36,794 bases of DNA from Pseudomonadota bacterium (GTDB lineage Bacteria > Pseudomonadota > Gammaproteobacteria > Xanthomonadales > Rhodanobacteraceae). Shown here one piece after another: positions 7,263 to 16,029 of the stretch. The position numbers and the translations under genes were made by a program. The stretch lies in NCBI GenBank assembly GCA_029779475.1, contig JAKPAN010000116.1, positions 1 through 36,794 of the forward strand, in the 5' to 3' direction. The notes beneath the pieces were generated by a model. The model did not search any database and was not told the DNA's origin. It was given only the letters and a program-made list of their open reading frames with translations. Every line of letters starts with the position of its first letter. Positions within the stretch are counted from its first letter, which is position 1.

Positions 7263-8852
7263 CTAGAGCAGGCTCTCGATCGGCAGCATGCGCAGCCATT
7301 CGACTTTCGCGCGGCGCATCGCCGATGTTTCCGGGTCGTGGCCGAAGGTCACGATCTTGCCGTCGTCGCGCGCGGACCAGCGCATCGGCGCGCGCGACAA
7401 CGGTTCGCCGGGCTTTGGCGCGAGTTCGACCTTGAACGCATTGTCGGGTTGCGTCGCCTGCTCGAAGAAATGCGTGATCCGCCGGGCGAGCGCGGGCGAA
7501 TCGACGACGACGCCCATCTCGGTGTTGAGCGACACCGAACGCGGATCCATGTTCATGGAACCGACGAACACTTCGCGGCCGTCGACGACGAGCGTCTTCG
7601 CGTGCAGGCTCACGCCTGAAGACGTGCCGTATGCGCGTTGCGGCGGCGCGCCGGAAATCGGCCGCAATTCGTACAGCGCGATGCCGGCTTCGAGCAGCGG
7701 GCGCCGATAGCGCGAATAGCCGGCGTGGACTTCCGTTTCGTCGGTCGCGGCGAGCGAGTTGGTGAGCACCGCAACCGACACGCCGCGCGCGGCGATGCCT
7801 TGCAGGTAGCTCGTGCCCTTGCTGCCGGGAACGAAATACGGCGAGACGATCTGCACGTTCGATGCGGCGGCGTCGAGCATCGCGCGGATGTCGTGGCCGA
7901 GATGCAGCGCGCGCCGATCGGTTTCCGGATCGACTTTCGCGGGATCGTCGGCGACGACGCGCGCAACGCCCCAGTCCCAATCACCGTGTTTGTCCGCGCT
8001 CGAACCGCCGGGCAAGGTGTCGAGCATCGCTTGCGCGTAGTCGGATTCGGCGAAGCTGCGCGCATCGCCTTGCAGCGTCGCGCGCGCATGCGCGAGGTTG
8101 CCTTTCGTCGCGCGCTTGCTGGTGTAGGCGGTCACGGGAAACGCGGCGTCGGAATTCCAATAGGCGTCGAACACTCGCGAGGTTTCGGCAACGACGGGGC
8201 CGATCGCGAGCACGTCGAGATCGCGGAAATGCACGTCGTTGCCGGCGTCGAAATAGGCGTCGCCGATATTGCGGCCGCCGACGATCGTGAACATGTTGTC
8301 GACGGTGAACGACTTGTTGTGCATGCGTCGGTTGAGACGCGCCCCGGCGACGACGAATTGCAGGGCCTTCGACCACTGCGCGCGATTGCGCACGGGAAAA
8401 GGATTGAACAGGCGCACCTCGATGTTCCGATGCGCATCGAGCGCGTCGAGCAGGCGATCCTGCTGGGCGACGTCGAGATCGTCGAGCAGCAAGCGCACGC
8501 GTACGCCGCGATCCGCGGCGGCGAGCAGGCGCTGCGCGATCAGGCGGCCGGTCGCGTCGTCGTCGAAGATGTAGTACTGCAAGTCGATCGAGCGCATCGC
8601 GTGGTCGATGAGCACGATGCGGCTCATCAGCGCGTCGACGTTGCGCGCGAGCACGCGGAAACCCGATTCGCCGGGATGCGCCTGCGTTTCGCGCTGCGCT
8701 TCGCGCGCGGCAGGCGATTCCACGCTCGGCGGCAACGCGGTCGATGCGGGCCTGGGCGCGTCGGTGCGCAACGTGGCGCAACCGCCCGCGATCGCCAGCA
8801 TCGCGAGCGTGGCGATGCGCAGGCATCCGGAAAAGATTCGCGCGCGGCTCAT
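7263..8852 (-). CDS. Phospholipase D / cardiolipin synthase-like lipoprotein
   Basis: A 529-residue member of the phospholipase D superfamily, likely hydrolysing or transferring phosphatidyl groups. Two HKD motifs are intact: His178-x-Lys180 in MHNKSFTVDN, followed by GGRNIGD, and His417-x-Lys419 in LHAKTLVVDG, followed by GSMNMDPRS. The N-terminus (SRARIFSGCLRIATLAMLAI) leads into a lipobox AGGC, so it is predicted to be a periplasm-facing lipoprotein. This layout resembles the ClsC-like or PLD-like lipoproteins of Xanthomonadales rather than membrane-spanning ClsA. I chose the ATG ending at 8852 because it gives a proper lipoprotein signal. It is first in an operon with VTT and EEP genes. 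No strong ribosome site is seen. Confidence 0.93.
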   Translation of the reverse strand: MSRARIFSGCLRIATLAMLAIAGGCATLRTDAPRPASTALPPSVESPAAREAQRETQAHPGESGFRVLARNVDALMSRIVLIDHAMRSIDLQYYIFDDDATGRLIAQRLLAAADRGVRVRLLLDDLDVAQQDRLLDALDAHRNIEVRLFNPFPVRNRAQWSKALQFVVAGARLNRRMHNKSFTVDNMFTIVGGRNIGDAYFDAGNDVHFRDLDVLAIGPVVAETSRVFDAYWNSDAAFPVTAYTSKRATKGNLAHARATLQGDARSFAESDYAQAMLDTLPGGSSADKHGDWDWGVARVVADDPAKVDPETDRRALHLGHDIRAMLDAAASNVQIVSPYFVPGSKGTSYLQGIAARGVSVAVLTNSLAATDETEVHAGYSRYRRPLLEAGIALYELRPISGAPPQRAYGTSSGVSLHAKTLVVDGREVFVGSMNMDPRSVSLNTEMGVVVDSPALARRITHFFEQATQPDNAFKVELAPKPGEPLSRAPMRWSARDDGKIVTFGHDPETSAMRRAKVEWLRMLPIESLL

Positions 8853-8960
8853 CGCCGCATCAGGCACGCGCGTGCATGAGTCGGGAGTGAACGAACGCTT
8901 TCCTGCTCGACCCGATGGCTCGTACGCCGCGCTTCGGTGGAACTCGACACGAAAACACAG

Positions 8961-8989
8961 AAAAAAAGGGCCGGTCATGAGACCGGCCC
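8961..8989 (-). terminator. Rho-independent terminator of the S8 peptidase gene
   Basis: On the minus strand a 9-bp perfect GC-rich stem (arms 8981-8989 and 8968-8976, 4-base loop) is followed by seven T residues (A-run at 8961-8967). It sits 58 bases after the peptidase stop and separates that gene from the phospholipase D operon downstream. Confidence 0.92.
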
Positions 8990-9046
8990 CGAAACTGCGG
9001 ACGAACCGGCGCGTAATCTGCGCCGGTGAACCTTCGTCTCAATGCA

Positions 9047-12000
9047 TCACTTCGTCGGCGCGGTATCGACACCGAGGACGATGGGCTGGCCGTTGCCCTT
9101 GGTACCGGCGGCACGGATCAGCCAGTTCTTGTTCCAGGCAGCGTTCCCATCCGTGTTCAGGGCGAGGGCAGAATCGCTGACCAGATTCGGCGCCACCGTG
9201 CCATCACCCGACGCGTCGCCGAAGTAAGAGCGGTTCATGAACGGACCCGCATCCCAGCTGCTCGGGCGACCGCCAGCGTTCGACGAGTTCGGATTCGACA
9301 GTGCGATCAGCACGTCGCCCGGGCCGGTAACCACGACTGGCGGGTTGAGCGTGATGTCGACGAAGGCGTTGGCCGGCGTGCCGATCGTGTAGATCGTCGG
9401 CGTGCCGACCGGCGTAGCGCCATTCGTCGGATCGCTGTCGTTGTCCTGGTAGACGAACACGCTGATCTTGTCGCCCGCGGTGTTCCAGCCCGTGCCGTTG
9501 CCGAAGATCGTCGACACCTTGGTGATGGTGATCGGATAGTCGGAGGCGTTCGGCGTGAAGCGGTTCAACCAGAGAATACCCGGAGCGCAGGCTGTCCAAT
9601 TCGCGCAACCCAGGGCGCCGAAGCTCGACACCAGTTGATCGACCTTGAACGCACAGTTCGCGCCGGTGCAAATGACCGTATCGGACGGCGTCGGAGCGAC
9701 GCCGCGCACGGCGACCGTCAGATGCTGGTCGGGCGAGAGACTGCTGCCCTCGTGCAGATCGACGCGACCGAAGGAAATATCGGTCGTCGGCGTACCCGTG
9801 GCCGTCGCGGTGATCGTGATGCTCGCCGTGAAGCCGGGCTTGACCGTGATCGAGGCCGGGCTGAAGGTCAAGTGGTAGCCGGCAGGATCGACCGCGGTCG
9901 GCGTCCACGTACCTTGCGCATTCAAGCGGTTCTTGAACGTGCGCGTCCAAGTGCAGCTCGTACCGCAAGCGACGTTGCGCATCGACGGCAGGTTGAGCTG
10001 GCGCATGTCGAGCGTACCGCCGCTCGGATTCGCGGCGACGAAGCGATCGACCGTTTCGTCCATCGTGAGTCCGGCACGCGTCGCCTTGGTGAGATCGACG
10101 CGACCGCTACCGACCTGGTCAACGGTCCATGCCGTGGTGCCATCTTCCTGGAAGCCGTTGATCTTGGCCGTCGTCATCAACGCCGACTTGACTTCCATCG
10201 GCGACCAGCTCGGCTTGACCGCGCGCACGAGAGCGGCGGCGCCAGCCAGATGCGGCGAGGACATCGAAGTGCCGCTCAGCAATCCGTAGCTGCCATCCGA
10301 CGGAGATTCGGCCGCGTAGATGTCCACGCCGGGGCCGGTGATGTCCGGCTTGGTGAGGCCATCGTAGGGCGCCTGCGTCGGGCCGCGGAAGCTGAAGCCG
10401 GCGAGCACGTCGCCTTGGCGTTGGCCGATCGCGGCGCGGTCGTAATTACCGACCGCAAAGCTCGGAAGCTCGAATCCGTTCGCGAAAATCACGTCCGGGT
10501 TAGCGGCCGGCGGCTGGTGCGCATTGCCGAACGCGATCAGCGCATCGCCGATCGTCTGGCTGGAAATGCTGAACGAAGCCATGTCCGTGGGAGCGCCGGC
10601 CGTATTCATGCTGATCGTGCCGGGCTGATTGTTGGCGATGACGACCAGGCGCGCACCAGCGTTGTAGGCATTGGTGAGCTTTTCGGAGAAGTTGCACGAA
10701 CCGCGGCGAAGAACCGCGACTTCGTTGGCCCCGAACGTGCCGGCGGCAATGCCGCCGCTGGCCGTACAGCCTTCGATATTGACTGGATAGGTATGGACGG
10801 GCACGCCGGTCAGGTTGACCGTATCGGCCGGAACCAAGGTCGTGCTGCCGGGGTTGATCGCGATGTTCTGCAGCTGCGGATCGACCGGCGCGGGCGCCGT
10901 CACCGTCAGCTGCGGCGAGATGATCTGATCCTGCGTCGACGCCGCTACCGTCAGCTGCCACGGGCCATTGTTGGCGACGAGGCCGATCGGGCTGGTGCAG
11001 TTCGAACGCGTGTTGCCGGCCGAGGAAGCGACGAAGATGTCGCTGGCTTCCATGTCGAGGAAGTCGGTGTCGTTCCACGGATTGCCGCCGCCGCAGGTCG
11101 GGCCGATCGAATAGTTGACGACATCGACCTGATCCATGATCGCGTTCTCGAACGCCGCCGTGAGGTAGTCGTCATGGAGGGTGCCGTCGGTGTGGTCGGC
11201 CACGCGGTATGCATACACGGCCGCGCAGGGCGCGACGCCGGACATGGTCACGCCATCCGGCAGGAGCGGCGCGGGCGTCACCGTGTTGTCGATCGTGTTG
11301 CCCGCCGCGGTGCTGCTGGTGTGCACGCCGTGCGGGTTGTGGCTCGCGTCGCCGGCCGCTTCAGCATTCGCGTCGGGACCATTGCAGGCGCCGGTGGAGC
11401 CATCGGTGGACGTGCAGTCACGCGGGAACAGCTTCGGCTGGGTTGCGCTGAATCCGCACGCGGGGTCGTTCGCGAACGAGGGATGGGCCGTGTTGGTGCC
11501 GGTATCGATGACGCCGACCTTCACGCCCTGGCCGCGTGTCGCCATGTCGTACGTGGGAACGGCGGTACCGTCCCAGATCTTGTCGGCGCCGATGAACTTC
11601 GGACCGCGGAAGGTATCGGCCTGCTTGACGCCAACCGGCGTGACCGAGGCAATGCCGGAATTCGGATCGCTGGCCATCTGTTCGACGCGCGCGGCCTGCT
11701 CCGGCGTGAGCGGCACGGAAACGGCATTGCGCGTCACGTCAAACGTGAAACGGATTTGCAGCGGAGCACCGATCGCGCTTTCGATCCCCGCGATGTGCTG
11801 AGCGCGCTGCTGCGCGAGGTATGCGCGGTAGGCATGCGCTGCATTGGAATTGAGCTGCAGCTTGCGCGAACTGTTGGCCGACACGCCGTCCACATGCGCG
11901 GCGGTTGCCGCGAGACCGGCGACACCTCCGTTGTAGCGGGCGGCGCCCGGCTCGACGAAGTTGATGAAATAGCGCCCCGAAGGATTCGCGCTGTCAACCG

Positions 12001-12121
12001 CGCTTGTCTCCGCATTCGCGGAAGAAAGATTGGCGTGGTTTGCCTTGATGGCGGCGGTGCTGCCGCCTGCCAACGCCAGCCCCACCGCGGAGGCCAGAAC
12101 CGAGAGGTGTACCGACTTCAT
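9047..12121 (-). CDS. Secreted subtilisin-like serine peptidase (S8) with PA-domain insert
   Basis: A 1024-residue exported protease. A signal peptide (KSVHLSVLASAVGLALAGG) is followed by an I9-like propeptide, then the catalytic domain with Asp206 (VIDTGT), His264 (PHGVHTS), oxyanion Asn370 (SSAGN) and Ser619 (SGTSMSSPH). A PA domain (about 420-545; core VAVLRRGSCNF) is inserted between Asn370 and Ser619, as in plant-subtilase/C5a-peptidase type enzymes. An Fn3-like domain (about 720-800) and a C-terminal beta-rich domain follow. IFANGFE occurs near residue 544, just before the Ser half; I recall similar IFxxGFE strings in secreted proteins of this order but have not checked. The gene stands alone with its own terminator. 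The start is chosen for the signal peptide. Confidence 0.95.
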   Translation of the reverse strand: MKSVHLSVLASAVGLALAGGSTAAIKANHANLSSANAETSAVDSANPSGRYFINFVEPGAARYNGGVAGLAATAAHVDGVSANSSRKLQLNSNAAHAYRAYLAQQRAQHIAGIESAIGAPLQIRFTFDVTRNAVSVPLTPEQAARVEQMASDPNSGIASVTPVGVKQADTFRGPKFIGADKIWDGTAVPTYDMATRGQGVKVGVIDTGTNTAHPSFANDPACGFSATQPKLFPRDCTSTDGSTGACNGPDANAEAAGDASHNPHGVHTSSTAAGNTIDNTVTPAPLLPDGVTMSGVAPCAAVYAYRVADHTDGTLHDDYLTAAFENAIMDQVDVVNYSIGPTCGGGNPWNDTDFLDMEASDIFVASSAGNTRSNCTSPIGLVANNGPWQLTVAASTQDQIISPQLTVTAPAPVDPQLQNIAINPGSTTLVPADTVNLTGVPVHTYPVNIEGCTASGGIAAGTFGANEVAVLRRGSCNFSEKLTNAYNAGARLVVIANNQPGTISMNTAGAPTDMASFSISSQTIGDALIAFGNAHQPPAANPDVIFANGFELPSFAVGNYDRAAIGQRQGDVLAGFSFRGPTQAPYDGLTKPDITGPGVDIYAAESPSDGSYGLLSGTSMSSPHLAGAAALVRAVKPSWSPMEVKSALMTTAKINGFQEDGTTAWTVDQVGSGRVDLTKATRAGLTMDETVDRFVAANPSGGTLDMRQLNLPSMRNVACGTSCTWTRTFKNRLNAQGTWTPTAVDPAGYHLTFSPASITVKPGFTASITITATATGTPTTDISFGRVDLHEGSSLSPDQHLTVAVRGVAPTPSDTVICTGANCAFKVDQLVSSFGALGCANWTACAPGILWLNRFTPNASDYPITITKVSTIFGNGTGWNTAGDKISVFVYQDNDSDPTNGATPVGTPTIYTIGTPANAFVDITLNPPVVVTGPGDVLIALSNPNSSNAGGRPSSWDAGPFMNRSYFGDASGDGTVAPNLVSDSALALNTDGNAAWNKNWLIRAAGTKGNGQPIVLGVDTAPTK

Positions 12122-12144
12122 GAATTTCCCCAAATCAGAACTCA

Positions 12145-12193
12145 CCCTGCAACGCCGCAGGGCAGGCATGACGTGCACTTTCCAGAAGTGCAC
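12145..12193 (-). promoter_or_regulatory. Two inverted repeats in the leader of the S8 peptidase gene
   Basis: Between 24 and 72 bases upstream of the start codon lie two stem-loops. One has 6-bp arms (12145-12150 and 12157-12162, CCCTGC/GCAGGG). The other has perfect 8-bp arms (12173-12180 and 12186-12193, GTGCACTT/AAGTGCAC). They could be an operator or RNA structures in the leader. The role is unproven. Confidence 0.4.
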
Positions 12194-12359
12194 GTTGTCC
12201 AGCAGGAACGCGACGATGGGATCTGCCTGAAGCCATCGAAGGCCGCTATATCCGCGCCGGCATCCGGGGCGGATTCGCAACCATGGTTAGATAGCATGGA
12301 TTGTGACGGCCTTCAAACCATTTGAACGGATCCTGAATCTCCCAAGATATTTCAGTCAC

Positions 12360-13982
12360 TTATCTCTTTACATCTGCCGTTCCGCGATCCAGACGCCCGA
12401 TCAACGGCGCAAGCAAAGCCCCATACTTCGTGGCGACGGCAAGATCCTTCCGCAGCGGCTGCCGCACCTGGCTCGCGCTCGACGTGCGCACGTCGCGCGC
12501 GTTCGCTTGAAAATCCAGACACGCCGGATCGAACGCGAGTCCGCACGCATCGAGCAAGGTGCGGATACGCGCTTCCGGGTCGGCGAGCAACCCCTCGTGG
12601 TCGAAGACGTGGATCCATTGCGGCCACGCCTGCGTCCATGTCGCCATCGCGCGTTCGCAGTCGCGCCAGAAGGCGACGAGTTCGTCGAAGTCGTAGGTGA
12701 AGAACTGCGCTTCGCCGAAGTGATGCTTGTAGCAACTCCACAGCGTCTCCAGCGTGTCCCGCCGGCAATGCACGATGCGCGCGCCGGGCAGCATGCGGCG
12801 GATCGCGCCGAGCGTTTGCCAGTTGGTGAGCGTCTTGTTGCTGAAGCGCGGCCGCGCATCGCGCCACGTCGCGCAGCGCGCGAGGTATTCGTCGCCGAGA
12901 CGCGCCCAATCCTGTGCGCTCGCATCGATGACCCACTCCGGAAAACGCTTGCCGCGACGTTGCGACTCGGCTTGCAGCACCTGCACGATCTCGTTGCGCT
13001 CGCCGCCGCCCTGCACGTTTGGATGCGCGGACAGGATCTGTTCGGCGAGCGTCGAACCCGAACGCGGCATTCCGACGAGGAAGATCGCCTCGCGCCCGCG
13101 CGTCTCGCCCACGGGCGCGTCGGGCACGCGCGCGAAGCGGTCGAGGATCGCATCGACGAGCTGGCTGACCGCCGGCGCGTTCCAACGCACGGTGCGCCGC
13201 TTGGCCGTATTCGCGGCGACGAACAGGTCGAACGCTTCGCGATAACGGCCCACGCCTTCGAGGAACGTCGCCAGCGCGAAGTCGAAGTCGATGCGCCGCG
13301 TTTCCGGCACGGCGCCGCTCGCACGCAATGCGACCAGGCGATCGAGTTCTTCCGCGGTCGGCTTGAACGTCTTGAGATTGGACAACCCGACCCACGCCGA
13401 CACCGATTCCGGATCGCGACGCAGCACCTCGCGCAATTCGCGCTCGGCCGCGTCGAGGCGACCGAGCATCTTGAGCATTTCCGCATGCTGCACGCGCGCG
13501 GCCAGATGCTCCGGCTTGAGGCGCAGCACCTGCTCGAACGCCTCGCAGGCGCCCGCCGTGTCCGCGCGCGCATCGCGCGCGTGGCCGAGGTTGTACCAGC
13601 CGTCGGACAAATCCGGATCGAGCAGCACCGCGCGCAGGAATGCTTCTTCGGCGCCGATCATGTCGCCGGTTTGCGCCATCGCCGCGCCGAGCTGGCAGGC
13701 AATCAGCGCGTCGTCGGGCCAACGTTCGGCGGCATCGAGATAACACTCCAGCGCCGCGGCGAATTCCTGCCGCTGCATCAGCGCGAGACCGCGCAAACGC
13801 AACAGTTCCGGATGCGTCGTCGCCACGGGCGCCGTGCGGTCGAGTTCGTTCAACGCGCGCGCGCTTTCGCCGCGTTCGAGCGCGCGCAGCGCCTGCTCGG
13901 CATTGACGACGAATTGGATCGGCAGATCGTCGAAGCGATCGCGTTGGCGCGGACGGCGGGAGGCGGGCATGGGCGAAAGCAT
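12360..13982 (-). CDS. TPR-containing sulfotransferase
   Basis: A 540-residue protein with N-terminal tetratricopeptide repeats (about residues 20-230; for example WYNLGHARDARADTAGACEAF spaced by 34) and a C-terminal PAPS-dependent sulfotransferase domain (about 295-535). The 5'-phosphosulfate loop is FLVGMPRSGSTLAEQIL, with Arg307 in PRSGST. The 3'-phosphate region is IVHCRRDTLETLWSCYKHHF. The fold places it with the Sulfotransfer_1/3 families; tyrosyl-protein and carbohydrate sulfotransferases share this loop, so the acceptor is unknown. No signal peptide. Two in-frame ATGs (ending at 13982 and 13970) are possible; I used the first, 22 bases after the helicase stop, consistent with an operon. 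Confidence 0.9.
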   Translation of the reverse strand: MLSPMPASRRPRQRDRFDDLPIQFVVNAEQALRALERGESARALNELDRTAPVATTHPELLRLRGLALMQRQEFAAALECYLDAAERWPDDALIACQLGAAMAQTGDMIGAEEAFLRAVLLDPDLSDGWYNLGHARDARADTAGACEAFEQVLRLKPEHLAARVQHAEMLKMLGRLDAAERELREVLRRDPESVSAWVGLSNLKTFKPTAEELDRLVALRASGAVPETRRIDFDFALATFLEGVGRYREAFDLFVAANTAKRRTVRWNAPAVSQLVDAILDRFARVPDAPVGETRGREAIFLVGMPRSGSTLAEQILSAHPNVQGGGERNEIVQVLQAESQRRGKRFPEWVIDASAQDWARLGDEYLARCATWRDARPRFSNKTLTNWQTLGAIRRMLPGARIVHCRRDTLETLWSCYKHHFGEAQFFTYDFDELVAFWRDCERAMATWTQAWPQWIHVFDHEGLLADPEARIRTLLDACGLAFDPACLDFQANARDVRTSSASQVRQPLRKDLAVATKYGALLAPLIGRLDRGTADVKR

Positions 13983-14004
13983 CGCACACGCGGCGTGCCC
14001 GCGA

Positions 14005-15963
14005 TCACTCCGCGAAGAACGCCTCGACGTCGCCGATGCCGCGCGTGCGCGCCATGCGCGGCAGGCTGGCGAGGAACAACTTGCCATAGCCGCGCGTGGT
14101 CAGGCGCGGATCGCAGAGCACGAGCACGCCGCGATCGTGGATGTCGCGGATGAGCCGGCCCGCCCCCTGCTTGAGCGCGATCACCGCGTTCGGCACCTGC
14201 CAGTCGAAGAATGGATTGCCGCCCGATTCGCGCAACGCGTCGAGCCGCGCGACGAGCACCGGATCGTCCGGCGCGGCGAACGGCAGCTTGTCGATGACGA
14301 CGACGCTGAGCGCGTCGCCGGCCACGTCGACACCTTCCCAGAAACTCGCCGCGCCGAGCAGCACGCCGTTGCCCGACGCGCGGAACGCGTCGAGCAGTTG
14401 GTTTCTTGGAACGGTGCCTTGCACGAACAACGGAAACGCGACGCGCGACGGCAGCAGTTCGGCTGTGCGGCGCAGCGCGCGATGCGAGGTGAACAGCAGG
14501 AACGCGCGGCCTTTCGATGCTTCGAGCACGGGCACGACGGCATCGAGCACGCGCTCGACGTAACTTTCCGACGATGGATCGGGCAAGCCCTCGGGCAGGT
14601 ACGCGAGTGCCTGCTTCGCGAAATCGAACGGGCTGTCGACGGCGACCTCGACCGGATCGGACAAGCCGAGTTGCCGCGAGAAATGCTCGAAGCGGCCACC
14701 GACGGTGAGCGTCGCCGAGGTGAATATCCACGCGGCATGGCTCTGCTCGCGCAGTTCGCGCAGCGGCTGCGCGATGTCGAGCGGCGTGGCGTGGAACGAG
14801 AAACCGTGCGTCGTGAGTTCGTACCAATGCACCGCGTCGCGCGCGCCGCTGTCGACGAGATGCGTCAATCGCGCGGCCTGCTCTGCCGCGCGCTCGCGTA
14901 CGCTGTCGAGGCCGCGGCTGCGCGAAGCCTGCTTGTCGAGCGCATCGGCGAGCGCGCCGAGCGCGTCGGACAACGCGGCCAGTTCGCGCTCGACACTGTC
15001 GTCGCGCTCGATCTGCACGAACGCGCCCTTCGCCGGGAACGGGTCGAGCGCGAGTCGCAAGCGCTTGACCGCGGACGTGAGCGCATCGAGCGGTTCGCGC
15101 AGCAGCGCGAGCGCACCGCTGACATTGGCGCATTCGGCGAGCGTGTCGGTCGCCAGTTCGTTGAGTTGCCGCGCCGACAACGTCACCGAGAAAAACTGGC
15201 CGGCGAGTTCGGGAATCTGGTGCGCCTCGTCGAGGATGAACGCGTGCGCGCCGGGCAGGATTTCGCCAAAACCTTCCTGCTTGATCGCGAGATCGGCGAA
15301 CAGCAGATGGTGATTGACGACGACGAGATCAGCGCCCTGCGCCGCGCGCCGCGCCTTGACCACGAAGCAGTCGTTGAACATCGGGCATTCGGCGCCGAGG
15401 CAGTTTTCCGCGGTCGAGGTGACGCGCGGCCACAACGGCGAATCCTCGGCGACTTCGGCGAGTTCCGCGCGGTCGCCCGCAAGCGTGCGCTTCGACCAGG
15501 CCTGGATCGCCTGCAACTGCGACACCTCCTCGCGCGAGCCGAAGCGGCCGTCCTTGTGCGCCTGGTCGAGGCGATGCAGGCACAGGTAGTTCGCACGGCC
15601 CTTGAGCAGCGCCGCGGACAAGCGCGCACCGAGCACGCTGCGCACGCGCGGCAAGTCGCGATGGAACAGCTGATCCTGCAACGTCTTCGTGCCCGTCGAC
15701 ACGATGACGCGCTTGCCGGACATCAACGCCGGAACGAGATACGCGAACGTCTTGCCGGTGCCCGTGCCTGCCTCGGCGACGAGCATCTGCCGATCGGCGA
15801 TCGCTTCCTCGACCGCCGCCGCCATCGACTGCTGCGCGGCACGCGGCACGAAACCGGGCACCTCGCGCGCGAACGGGCCGTCGGGGCCAAGCAGCTCGGC
15901 GGAAGACCCGGGCGTCGAGAGCGGCGAATCGGAAATGGGGAAAGTCTCTTCGATCAACGCCAC
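14005..15963 (-). CDS. yoaA: ATP-dependent DNA helicase, DinG/XPD family (YoaA)
   Basis: A 652-residue superfamily 2 iron-sulfur helicase. It has Walker A AEAGTGTGKT (Lys71), four cysteines placed for a [4Fe-4S] cluster (Cys128, Cys188, Cys193, Cys199), DEAH at 245-248, FTSATL (motif III), and C-terminal QGAGRLIRD (motif VI). YoaA in E. coli works with HolC to help repair stalled forks; length and motif order match YoaA better than the longer DinG (E. coli DinG about 716 residues). The start is GTG at 15961-15963. The downstream sulfotransferase begins 22 bases after its stop. A short palindromic repeat lies just upstream, at 15982-15999. Confidence 0.93.
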   Translation of the reverse strand: MALIEETFPISDSPLSTPGSSAELLGPDGPFAREVPGFVPRAAQQSMAAAVEEAIADRQMLVAEAGTGTGKTFAYLVPALMSGKRVIVSTGTKTLQDQLFHRDLPRVRSVLGARLSAALLKGRANYLCLHRLDQAHKDGRFGSREEVSQLQAIQAWSKRTLAGDRAELAEVAEDSPLWPRVTSTAENCLGAECPMFNDCFVVKARRAAQGADLVVVNHHLLFADLAIKQEGFGEILPGAHAFILDEAHQIPELAGQFFSVTLSARQLNELATDTLAECANVSGALALLREPLDALTSAVKRLRLALDPFPAKGAFVQIERDDSVERELAALSDALGALADALDKQASRSRGLDSVRERAAEQAARLTHLVDSGARDAVHWYELTTHGFSFHATPLDIAQPLRELREQSHAAWIFTSATLTVGGRFEHFSRQLGLSDPVEVAVDSPFDFAKQALAYLPEGLPDPSSESYVERVLDAVVPVLEASKGRAFLLFTSHRALRRTAELLPSRVAFPLFVQGTVPRNQLLDAFRASGNGVLLGAASFWEGVDVAGDALSVVVIDKLPFAAPDDPVLVARLDALRESGGNPFFDWQVPNAVIALKQGAGRLIRDIHDRGVLVLCDPRLTTRGYGKLFLASLPRMARTRGIGDVEAFFAE

Positions 15964-15981
15964 GTCAGGCTCATCCCGTCA

Positions 15982-15999
15982 TTCCGGCGCCGGCCGGAA
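15982..15999. repeat. Short palindrome (TTCCGGC-N4-GCCGGAA) upstream of yoaA
   Basis: Perfect 7-bp arms with a 4-base loop, directly preceded by CCCGTCA. It resembles the dispersed intergenic palindromes that translate as 'PAGAGMTG' in Xanthomonadaceae and is related in layout to the repeat at 16585-16604. Confidence 0.5.
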
Positions 16000-16029
16000 G
16001 ACGGCAAAGATGCGACTGCCGGCTTGCGG

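Noticed and set aside
12279-12288. 10-bp palindrome AACCATGGTT upstream of the S8 peptidase
   Set aside because: Too short and isolated to support an operator; expected by chance in a window of this size.
9026-12325. A 1099-codon plus-strand frame opposite the S8 peptidase
   Set aside because: Arg-rich, low-complexity translation with no motifs; the minus-strand frame has a complete catalytic triad, signal peptide and terminator.
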